Below are positions 56,039-64,000 of a stretch of DNA of 64,000 nt, piece after piece. The DNA lies in contig JAEUOG010000041.1 in assembly GCA_016790815.1 (NCBI GenBank), forward strand, positions 1 through 64,000, written 5' to 3'. A program made the translations under genes and the position numbers. Within the stretch, counting starts at the first letter, position 1. Every line of letters starts with the position of its first letter. Origin of the DNA: Dechloromonas sp. Its GTDB lineage: Bacteria; Pseudomonadota; Gammaproteobacteria; Burkholderiales; Rhodocyclaceae. A model generated the notes under the pieces. That model did not search any database and was not told the origin of the DNA. It saw only the letters and a program-made list of their open reading frames with translations.

Positions 56039-57574
56039 TCAGAGCGGAATGTTGCCGTGCTTGCGCCACGGGTTGTCGAGTTTCTTGTCGCGCAGCATGG
56101 CCAGCGAACGGGCAATGCGCTTGCGGGTGGCGTGCGGCATGATGACATCGTCGATGAAACCACGGGCGCCAGCCACGAACGGGTTGGCGAACTTGGCCTT
56201 GTACTCGGCTTCGCGCTCGGCCAGCTTGGCCGGATCGTTCTTTTCCTCGCGGAAGATGATTTCCACGGCGCCCTTCGGGCCCATCACCGCGATTTCAGCT
56301 GACGGCCAGGCAATATTGACATCGCCACGCAGGTGCTTGGAGGACATCACGTCGTAAGCGCCGCCGTAGGCCTTGCGGGTAATGACGGTAACCTTCGGCA
56401 CGGTACATTCGGCGTAGGCGTAAAGCAGCTTGGCGCCATGCTTGATGATGCCGCCGTATTCCTGCGTGGTGCCCGGCATGAAGCCCGGGACATCGACGAA
56501 GGTGACGACCGGAATATTGAAGGCATCGCAGAAGCGAACGAAACGAGCCGCCTTGATCGACGACTTGATGTCAAGACAACCAGCCAGCACCAGCGGCTGG
56601 TTGGCGACGATACCGACCGGATGACCATCGATGCGGCCAAAACCGATGATGATGTTCTTGGCGTAATCAGCCTGCAGCTCGAAAAAGTCATTGTCGTCGA
56701 CCACTTTGACGAGCAGCTCCTTCATGTCGTACGCCTTATTGGCGTTGTCCGGCACCAGGGTGTCGAGCGAATAGTCCATGCGATCGACCGGATCGTTGGT
56801 CGGCGTGACCGGCGGCTTTTCGCGGTTGTTGGCCGGCAGGAAATTCATGAAGCGACGCAGCATGGAGAGGGCTTCGACATCATTCTCGAAGGCCAGATCG
56901 GCGACACCGGATTTGCTCGTATGGGTCACGGCACCACCCAGCTCTTCGGCGGTCACGTCCTCGTGGGTCACGGTTTTGACGACTTCCGGACCGGTCACAA
57001 ACATGTAGGACGAGTCCTTGACCATGAAGATGAAGTCGGTCATCGACGGCGAATACACCGCACCACCGGCACAGGGGCCCATGATCATGGAAATCTGCGG
57101 CACGACGCCCGAGGCCATCACGTTGCGCTGGAAGACGTCGGCGTAACCACCCAGGGAGGCAACGCCTTCCTGAATCCGCGCACCGCCCGAATCGTTCAGG
57201 CCAATCACCGGCGCACCGACCTTCATGGCATGGTCCATCACCTTGCAGATCTTTTCAGCATGGGTTTCGGACAGCGAGCCGCCGAACACGGTGAAATCCT
57301 GCGAGAAAACAAACACCAGACGACCATTGATCGTGCCATAGCCAACCACGACACCGTCACCCGGCGTCTTTTCGGCTTCGTTCATGCCGAAATCAACGCA
57401 GCGGTGTTCCTTGAACAGATCCCATTCCTCGAAAGAATCAGGATCGAGCAGCAGCTCGATACGTTCGCGAGCAGTCAGCTTGCCCTTCTTGTGCTGGCTG
57501 TCGATACGCTTCTGGCCACCGCCGAGGTAGGCCATTTCGCGCTTTTTTTCCAGCTGGCGGATGATGTCGTGCAT
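56039..57574 (-). CDS. pccB: Propionyl-CoA carboxylase beta subunit (carboxyltransferase)
   Basis: PccB moves the carboxyl group from biotin to propionyl-CoA, giving (S)-methylmalonyl-CoA. The 511-residue protein has the crotonase-fold blocks [62 protein letters not shown] and [33 protein letters not shown] 57574 starts [20 protein letters not shown]. It is 35 bases after meaB and 97 before pccA, separated from the latter by a hairpin-forming spacer. Confidence 0.95.
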   Translation of the reverse strand: MHDIIRQLEKKREMAYLGGGQKRIDSQHKKGKLTARERIELLLDPDSFEEWDLFKEHRCVDFGMNEAEKTPGDGVVVGYGTINGRLVFVFSQDFTVFGGSLSETHAEKICKVMDHAMKVGAPVIGLNDSGGARIQEGVASLGGYADVFQRNVMASGVVPQISMIMGPCAGGAVYSPSMTDFIFMVKDSSYMFVTGPEVVKTVTHEDVTAEELGGAVTHTSKSGVADLAFENDVEALSMLRRFMNFLPANNREKPPVTPTNDPVDRMDYSLDTLVPDNANKAYDMKELLVKVVDDNDFFELQADYAKNIIIGFGRIDGHPVGIVANQPLVLAGCLDIKSSIKAARFVRFCDAFNIPVVTFVDVPGFMPGTTQEYGGIIKHGAKLLYAYAECTVPKVTVITRKAYGGAYDVMSSKHLRGDVNIAWPSAEIAVMGPKGAVEIIFREEKNDPAKLAEREAEYKAKFANPFVAGARGFIDDVIMPHATRKRIARSLAMLRDKKLDNPWRKHGNIPL

Positions 57575-57609
57575 AGAAAACTCCCTAAATGGATCGGGTA
57601 ATTTGAAAA

Positions 57610-58620
57610 TCAGTGTTTCAGATAGTCGAGCAGGGCATACGCGGCAGCAGCCGGCGTCGTATGGCCGTTTTCGACGGAACGGGTGAGTGCAGGAAGGTTC
57701 TCCTGCACACGCGGGTGATGACGAAAATACTGGCGCAGACCGGAGTCGATCATCTGCCACATCCAGCTCAGAGCCTGATGTTGGCGCTTTGCATCGAACT
57801 CGCCAGTCGGCTTCAGGGCTGCCTGGTATTTTTCAACCTGCTCCCAAAAATCTACGATGCCTTCCTTGTGCAGCGCCGAGAGTGTGATGACCGGCGGCGC
57901 CCAATTGGGCGAGGCCGGACGCAACATATGCAGCGCGTTGCGCCACTGTGCGCGAACGACGGCGGTAGCTTGACGGTCGATATCGGCCTTGTTGATGACC
58001 ACCATGTCGGCAATCTCGACGATGCCCTTCTTGATCGCCTGCAAGTCGTCACCAGCATTGGGCAGCTGCAGCAGGCAGAACATGTCGACCATGCCGGCTA
58101 CTGTCGTTTCCGACTGACCGACACCAACGGTTTCGATGATGATCACATCGTAGCCGGAGGCCTCGCAGAGCAGCATCGCCTCGCGCGACTTCTCGGCCAC
58201 GCCACCCAGTGAGCCGGACGATGGGCTGGGTCGGATGAAGGCTTCCTCGCGCTGGCTGAGCAGTTCCATCCGGGTCTTGTCACCGAGGATGGAGCCGCCC
58301 GACACCGATGACGAGGGATCAACTGCCAATACAGCCAGCTTCTTGCCCTGTTCGATAAGCCAGACACCGAGTGCTTCAATGAACGTGGACTTGCCCGCCC
58401 CCGGCACGCCGGAAATGCCGATGCGAATCGCCTTGCCGGTACTCGGCAACAAGGCGTTGAGCACCTGCTGGGCGCGTTGCTGGTGATCGGGACGCGTCGA
58501 CTCGATCAGCGTGATGGACTTGGCCAGCGCACGGCGCTGACCGGCCAGCACGCCGTCGACCAACAACTGGTCGGCAGCGGACAGATTATTTGCACGCACG
58601 GGAGCTTCGCCCAGATTCAT
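57610..58620 (-). CDS. meaB: Methylmalonyl-CoA mutase-associated GTPase MeaB
   Basis: MeaB is the G3E GTPase that protects and reloads B12 in methylmalonyl-CoA mutase. The 336-residue protein has the P-loop [60 protein letters not shown] and [13 protein letters not shown]. It directly follows mcm by 7 bases, the standard pairing. Confidence 0.95.
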   Translation of the reverse strand: MNLGEAPVRANNLSAADQLLVDGVLAGQRRALAKSITLIESTRPDHQQRAQQVLNALLPSTGKAIRIGISGVPGAGKSTFIEALGVWLIEQGKKLAVLAVDPSSSVSGGSILGDKTRMELLSQREEAFIRPSPSSGSLGGVAEKSREAMLLCEASGYDVIIIETVGVGQSETTVAGMVDMFCLLQLPNAGDDLQAIKKGIVEIADMVVINKADIDRQATAVVRAQWRNALHMLRPASPNWAPPVITLSALHKEGIVDFWEQVEKYQAALKPTGEFDAKRQHQALSWMWQMIDSGLRQYFRHHPRVQENLPALTRSVENGHTTPAAAAYALLDYLKH

Positions 58621-58627
58621 CCGTGAT

Positions 58628-60778
58628 TTAGCCGCGTGCCTTGCGGATTTCTTCGATGACCTTGTTGGCCGAATCCTCGATGCGCGTTCCCGGCCCGAAA
58701 ATGGCCTTGGCGCCGGCGCTGTAGAGGTAATCGTAATCCTGGGCCGGAATCACACCACCGGCGAAAACGATGATGTCGTCACCGCCTTGATCCTTCAGTG
58801 CCTTGACCAGTTGCGGCAGCAGGGTCTTGTGACCAGCGGCCAGCGAGGAAACGCCGACGGCGTGGACATCGTTTTCGATGGCCTGCCGCGCCGCCTCTTC
58901 CGGGGTCTGGAAGAGCGGCCCCATGTCGATGTCGAAGCCGAGGTCGGCGTAAGCGGTTGCCACCACCTTGGCGCCACGGTCATGACCATCCTGACCGAGC
59001 TTGGCAATCATGATACGCGGGCGACGGCCTTCTTCTTCGGCGAACTTGGCCACATCGGCCTTGATCTTTTCCCAGCTTTCCTGACCTTCCACAACGCCTC
59101 CGTACACACCCGAAATGGTCTGATTATTGGCGCGGAAACGACCAAAAATCTTTTCCAGCGCATCAGAAACTTCGCCGACCGTGGCCCGCAGACGCATGGC
59201 CTTGACGGCCAGATCAAGCAGATTACCGTTGCCGGACTCGGCTGCTGCGGTCAACGCCTCCAAAGCGGCCAAAACCGCAGCGCTGTCGCGCGTGGCGCGA
59301 ATCTGCTTGAGACGAGCAACCTGGGAGTCCCGCACAGCATGGTTGTCGATATCGAGAATGTCGATAGCGTCTTCCTTGGCCAGCTTGTACTTATTGACGC
59401 CGACGATGACGTCCTTGCCGGAGTCGATGCGCGCTTGCTTGTCGGCCGCGCATGTCTCGACCTGCATCTTGGCCCAGCCCGATTCGACGGCCTTGGTCAT
59501 GCCGCCCATCGCCTCGATTTCCTCGATGATGCCCCAAGCCTTGTCGGCCATGTCCTGGGTCAGCTTTTCCATCATGTAGGAACCGGCCCACGGATCAACG
59601 ACATTGGTGATGTGGGTTTCTTCCTGAATGATCAGCTGCGTGTTGCGGGCGATACGCGACGAGAACTCGGTCGGCAGCGCGATGGCCTCATCGAGCGCAT
59701 TGGTGTGCAGCGACTGGGTGCCGCCGAAGACGGCCGCCATCGCTTCGATGGTGGTGCGCACGACATTGTTGTACGGGTCCTGCTCGGTCAGCGACCAGCC
59801 GGAAGTCTGGCTGTGCGTGCGCAGCATCTTGGACTTCGGGCTCTTGGCGTTGAAACCGGTCATGATGCGGTCCCACAGCAGGCGACCAGCACGCATCTTG
59901 GCGATTTCGAGGTAGAAGTTCATGCCCACCGCCCAGAAGAAGGACAGGCGACCAGCGAAGGTATCGACGTCCATGCCGGAAGCGACACCGGTACGCACGT
60001 ATTCCATGCCGTCAGCCAGCGTGAAGGCCAGTTCGATGGCCTGATTGGCGCCGGCTTCCTGGATGTGATAGCCGGAAATCGAGATCGAGTTGAACTTCGG
60101 CATGTGCTGCGCCGTGTAGCCGAAAATGTCGGCAATGATCTTCATCGACGGCTTGGGCGGATAGATATAAGTATTCCGCACCATGAATTCTTTGAGGATA
60201 TCGTTCTGGATGGTGCCGGACAGCTTGTCCTGCGAAACGCCCTGTTCTTCGGCAGCAACGATGTAGCCGGCAAGAATCGGCAGAACGGCGCCGTTCATGG
60301 TCATCGAGACGGAAATCTTGTCGAGCGGGATGCTGTCGAAAAGGATCTTCATGTCTTCGACGGAATCGATGGCTACGCCTGCTTTGCCAACGTCGCCCGT
60401 CACGCGCGCGTTATCGGAGTCGTAACCGCGGTGCGTTGCCAGATCGAATGCGACGGAAACACCCTGACCGCCAGCGGCCAGCGCCTTGCGGTAAAACGCG
60501 TTGGAGGCTTCAGCTGTGGAGAAGCCAGCGTATTGACGAATGGTCCACGGCTTGACTGCATACATTGTCGGCTGGGGCCCGCGCAGATAGGGCGCGAAGC
60601 CTGGAAGCGTGTCAGCAAACTCGAGTCCCTCAACATCAGCCTTAGTGTAGAGCGCCTTGACGGCGAGACCCTCTGGGGTATTCCAGACCAGATTCCCGAC
60701 GTCTCCACCCGGCGACTGCTTTGCTGCCGCTTTTTCCCAAGCATCCAGGTTATTGGAATCAAAGAACTTTTCAGACAT
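58628..60778 (-). CDS. mcm: Methylmalonyl-CoA mutase (single-chain, adenosylcobalamin-dependent)
   Basis: The mutase rearranges (R)-methylmalonyl-CoA to succinyl-CoA. The 716-residue chain has the catalytic TIM barrel (~40-560: [62 protein letters not shown]) and the C-terminal B12 domain with [20 protein letters not shown], the His ligand to cobalt. Repeat copy K (59240-59277) lies in the linker between them and encodes [15 protein letters not shown]. It heads the mcm-meaB-pccB-pccA operon. No methylmalonyl-CoA epimerase is present in the window. Confidence 0.96.
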   Translation of the reverse strand: MSEKFFDSNNLDAWEKAAAKQSPGGDVGNLVWNTPEGLAVKALYTKADVEGLEFADTLPGFAPYLRGPQPTMYAVKPWTIRQYAGFSTAEASNAFYRKALAAGGQGVSVAFDLATHRGYDSDNARVTGDVGKAGVAIDSVEDMKILFDSIPLDKISVSMTMNGAVLPILAGYIVAAEEQGVSQDKLSGTIQNDILKEFMVRNTYIYPPKPSMKIIADIFGYTAQHMPKFNSISISGYHIQEAGANQAIELAFTLADGMEYVRTGVASGMDVDTFAGRLSFFWAVGMNFYLEIAKMRAGRLLWDRIMTGFNAKSPKSKMLRTHSQTSGWSLTEQDPYNNVVRTTIEAMAAVFGGTQSLHTNALDEAIALPTEFSSRIARNTQLIIQEETHITNVVDPWAGSYMMEKLTQDMADKAWGIIEEIEAMGGMTKAVESGWAKMQVETCAADKQARIDSGKDVIVGVNKYKLAKEDAIDILDIDNHAVRDSQVARLKQIRATRDSAAVLAALEALTAAAESGNGNLLDLAVKAMRLRATVGEVSDALEKIFGRFRANNQTISGVYGGVVEGQESWEKIKADVAKFAEEEGRRPRIMIAKLGQDGHDRGAKVVATAYADLGFDIDMGPLFQTPEEAARQAIENDVHAVGVSSLAAGHKTLLPQLVKALKDQGGDDIIVFAGGVIPAQDYDYLYSAGAKAIFGPGTRIEDSANKVIEEIRKARG
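59240..59277 (-). repeat. Dispersed repeat copy K (mcm interdomain linker)
   Basis: Minus strand: GCGGTTTTGGCCGC then TTTGGAGGCGTTGACCGCAGCAGCCG, with a perfect left arm 14 bases from GACC and an exact core (59243-59252). In the sense orientation it encodes an Ala-rich linker. Confidence 0.6.
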
Positions 60779-60820
60779 GACACACCCCTCGCTGATTCGA
60801 TTTGTTCAGGCTTATAATCC

Positions 60821-60894
60821 AGAATTCAAAATTCTACGCTTTTGAGCCCAATTTAACACACGCAGCCCCGCATAATACTTTATTCATAATTATG
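60821..60894. promoter_or_regulatory. Palindromes in the mcm-gntR divergent spacer
   Basis: AGAATT-CAA-AATTCT at 60821-60835 and a perfect CATAATTATG at 60885-60894 lie in an AT-rich spacer between the divergent mcm operon and the GntR gene. GntR/FCD regulators bind short palindromes in such spacers. Either could be the operator. No binding motif is known for this protein. Confidence 0.35.
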
Positions 60895-60943
60895 GAAGCA
60901 AGTCGGCAACGCACCGTATTGCCCATTCACATCACTCCACACC

Positions 60944-61603
60944 ATGACACGTATCGCACATACCGCGCTCTATCAAGAAGTTGCCGAACGACTGCGCAAG
61001 CGCATCTTCGCGCACGAACTGACCCCGGGCACCTGGATCGACGAGCAGAAACTCGCCGAGGAATACGGCATCTCTCGTACGCCTTTGCGCGAAGCACTCA
61101 AGGTACTTGCCTCGGAAGGCTTGGTCGATCTCCGGCCCCGTCGCGGCTGTTATGTAACGGAAATCTCCCGGCAGGATACGGACGACATTTTCCCGCTGAT
61201 AGCCATGCTGGAGGGGCGTTGCGCTTCTGAAGCGGTCAAGCGCGCGAAGCCTGCAGACATTGCTGCGCTGAAGGGCATTCACGAACAACTGGAATCAGCT
61301 GCCCGCGACGGCCGTATTAACGAGTTCTTTGAGTCCAACCAGGAATTCCACAAGAAAATTCAGGAACTGTCGGGCAATCGCTGGTTGTTGTCGGTCATCC
61401 AGGACCTGCGCAAGGTGTTGAAGCTCTCACGCCTGCATTCGCTGTCGCTGGAGGGGCGCCTACAGCAGTCACTCGATGAGCACCGACTGATCATGGCCGC
61501 ACTTCAGGCGGGTGACGCAGCCAAGGCCGAGAAGCTGATGCACGACCACCTGCTGTCGGGACGTGAAGCCCTTGCCAAAATTCGGGACAGCGCCTCCGGC
61601 TAG
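60944..61603 (+). CDS. GntR-family regulator (FCD domain)
   Basis: This 219-residue regulator has an N-terminal winged helix (LYQEVAERLRKRIFAHELTPGTWIDEQKLAEEYGISRTPLREALKVLASEGLVDL) and a C-terminal all-helical FCD ligand domain (ISRQDTDDIFPLIAMLEGRCASEAVKR...LDEHRLIMAALQAGDAAKAEKLMHDHLLSG) with metal-binding His/Asp positions. It is divergent from the mcm-meaB-pccBA operon, so it probably controls propionyl-CoA assimilation, perhaps sensing an organic acid or CoA ester. It ends before a strong bidirectional terminator. Confidence 0.92.
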   Translation: MTRIAHTALYQEVAERLRKRIFAHELTPGTWIDEQKLAEEYGISRTPLREALKVLASEGLVDLRPRRGCYVTEISRQDTDDIFPLIAMLEGRCASEAVKRAKPADIAALKGIHEQLESAARDGRINEFFESNQEFHKKIQELSGNRWLLSVIQDLRKVLKLSRLHSLSLEGRLQQSLDEHRLIMAALQAGDAAKAEKLMHDHLLSGREALAKIRDSASG

Positions 61604-61671
61604 CGCCTTCATTTCTACCCCCTAGCCATCTTCGAAACTGCAATCGGCAGTGCATGCCCGAAAACAGACGT

Positions 61672-61710
61672 AAAAAAGCCTGACGGTGGCATTCACCGTC
61701 AGGCTTTTTT
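61672..61710. terminator. Bidirectional terminator between gntR and actP
   Basis: A6, GCCTGACGGTG, a GCATT loop, CACCGTCAGGC and T6 form an 11-bp perfect stem with A- and T-runs on both sides. It ends the GntR transcript on the plus strand and the actP transcript on the minus strand. Confidence 0.93.
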
Positions 61711-61722
61711 GTTCAGCAGAAC

Positions 61723-63387
61723 TTAGTGGTTGCTGGCAGAAGAAGCGCCGTAACCGGTCTGGGCACGAACATACTGATCTTCGAAGCCCTCGATTTCCTT
61801 GCTGGCACGTACGCTCGAGTCAGTCTTCGAGAAAATGTACGCCAACAGGAAAGCAATCGGCATCGCAAACAACGCCGGTTGGGTGTAAGGGAACAACGGA
61901 GCCGGATTGCCCAGCACATCGACCCACACCGACTTCGAGAAGAGCACGAAGAGGACAGCCGAAATCAGGCCACCGTAACCGCCAAACAGAGCACCGCGGG
62001 TCGTCAGCCCCCGCCAGTACATGGACAGGATGAGCACCGGGAAATTGGCGGCAGCGGCGACACCAAAGGCAAGGCCGACCATGAAGGCGATATTCTGCTT
62101 CTCGAACAGGATGCCGAGAATGATGGCAACAAACCCGAGGCAGATGGTCGCAATTTTCGACACGCGGATTTCAGCAGCTTCGGATGCGGTTCCCTTCTTG
62201 ATCACGCGGGCGTAAATATCATGCGAGATTGCCGAAGCACCGGCCAGGGCGAGGCCGGAAACGACCGCCAGGATGGTGGCGAAAGCCACGGCAGCGAGGA
62301 ATCCGAGCAACATGTTGCCGCCGACAGCCTTGGAAAGGTGCATGGCAACCATATTGCCACCGCCGATCAGTTTGCCGCCGACAACCCCGCCTTCGAAGAA
62401 CTCGGGATTCTGACCAACGATCAGGATGCCGCAGAGCCCCATCAGGAAGATGACGTTGAAGAAATAAGCAACGAAACCGGAGGCGTAGAGCACCGACTTT
62501 CGCGCCTCCTTGGCATCAGTGACGGTGAAGAAGCGCATCAGGATGTGCGGCAGACCTGCGGTGCCGAACATCAGACCCAGCCCGAGGGAAATCGCGGTCA
62601 CCGGGTCCTTGAGGAGCGAGCCTGGGTACATCAGCTTGTCACCCAGCTTGTGAACCGACGTCGCTTTTTCCAGGAGGGTCGTGAACGAGAAGTTGAACTG
62701 GCTCATCGCGAGCACCATCACCAGTGTCCCACCGGAGAGCAGCATGCAGGCCTTGATGATCTGCACCCAGGTCGTGGCAACCATGCCACCGAAGGTAACG
62801 TAAACCATCATCAGGATGCCGACGGCGAAAATGGCAACGTTGTACTCGAGACCGAAGAGCAGCTTGATCAGTTGGCCGGCACCCACCATCTGGGCAATCA
62901 GGTAGAAGCAGACAACCGTCAGCGAAGAAATCGCCGCCATCGTACGCACCTTGCCCTGATCGAGGCGGTATGCCGTAATGTCCGAGAAGGTGAACTTGCC
63001 GAGGTTCCGCAAGCGTTCTGCCATCAGGAACAGAATGATCGGCCAGCCAGCAAAGAAGCACAGCATGTAAATGTAGCCATCGTAGCCCTGGGTATAGACC
63101 ATGGCAGTCAGACCGAGCAGCGTGGCAGCTGACATGTAGTCACCGGCGATGGCCAGACCATTCTGGAAACCGGTAATACCACCGCCGGCGGTATAGAAAT
63201 CTGCTGTGGATTTCGTGCGTGAGGCGGCCCAGTAAGTAATGCCCATCGTCATGGTGACGAAGATGCAGAACATGATGATGGCATGCCAGTTGGTTGCCTG
63301 CTTTTCGGTCTGCGCTACGGCATCAGCCGCCATGGCGGCGACGGAGAACGCGGAGAACGCTAACGCGGTAAGGGTTTTGCGCATCAT
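61723..63387 (-). CDS. actP: Cation/acetate symporter ActP
   Basis: ActP imports acetate (also glyoxylate/propionate-type short acids) with Na+ in the inner membrane. The 554-residue SSS-family protein has a signal-like N-terminus ([22 protein letters not shown]), about 13 helices, and the family blocks [32 protein letters not shown] and [20 protein letters not shown]. Its start overlaps the DUF485 gene by 4 bases, the usual yjcH-actP pair. Acetate/propionate uptake beside the methylmalonyl-CoA operon makes metabolic sense. Confidence 0.95.
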   Translation of the reverse strand: MMRKTLTALAFSAFSVAAMAADAVAQTEKQATNWHAIIMFCIFVTMTMGITYWAASRTKSTADFYTAGGGITGFQNGLAIAGDYMSAATLLGLTAMVYTQGYDGYIYMLCFFAGWPIILFLMAERLRNLGKFTFSDITAYRLDQGKVRTMAAISSLTVVCFYLIAQMVGAGQLIKLLFGLEYNVAIFAVGILMMVYVTFGGMVATTWVQIIKACMLLSGGTLVMVLAMSQFNFSFTTLLEKATSVHKLGDKLMYPGSLLKDPVTAISLGLGLMFGTAGLPHILMRFFTVTDAKEARKSVLYASGFVAYFFNVIFLMGLCGILIVGQNPEFFEGGVVGGKLIGGGNMVAMHLSKAVGGNMLLGFLAAVAFATILAVVSGLALAGASAISHDIYARVIKKGTASEAAEIRVSKIATICLGFVAIILGILFEKQNIAFMVGLAFGVAAAANFPVLILSMYWRGLTTRGALFGGYGGLISAVLFVLFSKSVWVDVLGNPAPLFPYTQPALFAMPIAFLLAYIFSKTDSSVRASKEIEGFEDQYVRAQTGYGASSASNH

Positions 63388-63704
63388 TTCTGATCCTTCC
63401 AGGCTTCCTTGACGATTTCCTGTGTCAGGGCGTCAAACTCCGTATTGGCACGCTTGACGTACAGTGCCGTCAGCCCCCAAAAGAAGATGAACATGAATAG
63501 CTCAACGGCAACACCCACCGTCCACCTTGAGCCTTCCGCAACCGGCTGGCCGAGAGCCGTGGGGTTGAAGGCGACAACCATTACGAAACCGTAAAACATG
63601 GCTAAAACGATAAATGCCAACGTCCAGGCAAAACGTCCCCGTCTTGCAACAAGGTCCTGGAATTTCGGATTGGCCCGCATCCGCTCGTACATCGCGCTGC
63701 TCAT
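63384..63704 (-). CDS. DUF485 membrane protein (YjcH family)
   Basis: This 106-residue protein with two membrane helices ([48 protein letters not shown]) belongs to the DUF485/YjcH family nearly always encoded just before actP. It may be an accessory subunit of the transporter. GGAGAAAAAGCC lies upstream of the ATG. It overlaps actP by 4 bases. Confidence 0.93.
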   Translation of the reverse strand: MSSAMYERMRANPKFQDLVARRGRFAWTLAFIVLAMFYGFVMVVAFNPTALGQPVAEGSRWTVGVAVELFMFIFFWGLTALYVKRANTEFDALTQEIVKEAWKDQK

Positions 63705-63813
63705 GGCTTTTTCTCCTAACTTTTAATTAATAATTACCTATTAAAACCACGGTAGTCTATCTTATAGAAGACTCATGTCATTTGATCTGGGTCGACTAAC
63801 CCCCTTATTTATA

Positions 63814-63825
63814 GAATGGTCATTC
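63814..63825. promoter_or_regulatory. Palindrome upstream of the enoyl-CoA hydratase gene
   Basis: GAATG-GT-CATTC lies 10 bases before the ATG at 63836, in an AT-rich spacer that also has TTTATAGAAT. The shape recalls operators of TetR-type fatty-acid regulators (GAATGA-type half sites), but this is a resemblance only. Confidence 0.3.
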
Positions 63826-63835
63826 GAGTTATTCC

Positions 63836-64000
63836 ATGAGCACCATAGATTTTTTCTGCGACGGCGAGATCGCCACACTGACGCTGAACAACCCCGGCAA
63901 GCTGAACGCCATCGACCTTGGCATGTGGAACCAGTTGGCTGAAAAGATGGCTGAAATCAGTGTCGACCGCAGCATTCGTTGCGTCGTGCTGCGCGGCGCC
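63836..64000 (+). CDS. Enoyl-CoA hydratase/isomerase-family protein (5' part)
   Basis: The window ends 55 codons into this gene. MSTIDFFCDGEIATLTLNNPGKLNAIDLGMW is a typical crotonase N-terminus (TLNNPGKLNAI), followed by SVDRSIRCVVLRGA. The protein should use acyl-CoA substrates, probably in beta-oxidation or catabolism of branched or aromatic acids. The rest of the gene is not visible. Its codons include an exact repeat core at 63965-63974. Confidence 0.85.
   Translation, partial: MSTIDFFCDGEIATLTLNNPGKLNAIDLGMWNQLAEKMAEISVDRSIRCVVLRGA
63960..63975 (+). repeat. Repeat core only, copy N (inside the enoyl-CoA hydratase gene)
   Basis: GTGTCGACCGCAGCATTC contains an exact core (63965-63974) with no left arm. 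In the sense orientation it encodes VDRS. Confidence 0.3.

Noticed and set aside
58787..60817. 676-aa plus-strand open frame
   Set aside because: It is the mirror of the methylmalonyl-CoA mutase gene, which is complete and conserved on the minus strand.

Overview
The window looks like a stretch of chromosome from a betaproteobacterium of the Rhodocyclales type (Dechloromonas/Azonexus-like). This is inferred from the gene complement: an aroQ-accB-accC-prmA string, PCMT-like/rhodanese/TolC next to waaA, a system I cytochrome c maturation operon ending in napF, an uptake-hydrogenase maturation set with hoxX, and a methylmalonyl-CoA operon. Base composition is GC-rich throughout. I saw no rRNA, tRNA, CRISPR, insertion sequence or prophage.

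Layout. 1-1000: 5' part of thiC (minus) behind a TPP riboswitch. 1-5.5 kb: a two-domain alpha-carbonic anhydrase, then a TetR gene with a 15-bp-arm palindrome over its start codon, a PCMT-like methyltransferase, a rhodanese and TolC. 5.5-13 kb: waaA-waaC (minus), a UDP-glucuronate-epimerase-like gene, glmS, apaH, and olsA/olsB for ornithine lipids. 13-23 kb: pfkB-family kinase, zinc-ribbon protein, prmA, accC, accB, aroQ, a nucleotidyltransferase-like protein, mpl and maeB. 23-29 kb: a nickel transporter, a three-gene set (DUF59, NnrS-like membrane protein, hemerythrin) that suggests NO/oxygen stress handling, an EEP nuclease/phosphatase, a J-like membrane protein and nhaA.

29-40 kb is a [NiFe]-hydrogenase maturation island: hoxX, hypE, hypD, hypC, a HybE-type chaperone, hypF, an unexplained 177-aa membrane protein, hypB, hypA, a hupK/hoxV-type protein and two tiny reading frames upstream. 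Most of these genes overlap or nearly touch, so they look like one minus-strand operon. No hydrogenase structural gene lies in the window. 40-45 kb holds a 1672-aa CBS/PAS/GAF/GGDEF/EAL/CZB protein. 45-52 kb is ccmABCDEFGHI-napF. 54-61 kb is mcm-meaB-pccB-pccA (propionyl-CoA to succinyl-CoA, epimerase not present here) with a divergent GntR regulator. 61.7-63.7 kb is the actP/DUF485 acetate uptake pair, and the window ends inside an enoyl-CoA hydratase-like gene.

The main unexplained signal is a dispersed short repeat. Its core GACCGCAGCA occurs 10 times exactly on the two strands of 64 kb, against roughly 0.1 expected for a random 10-mer with even base composition. Many copies share a left arm (TTTTGGCC plus a T-rich stretch) at fixed spacing. 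Copies lie both between genes and inside reading frames, in both orientations.
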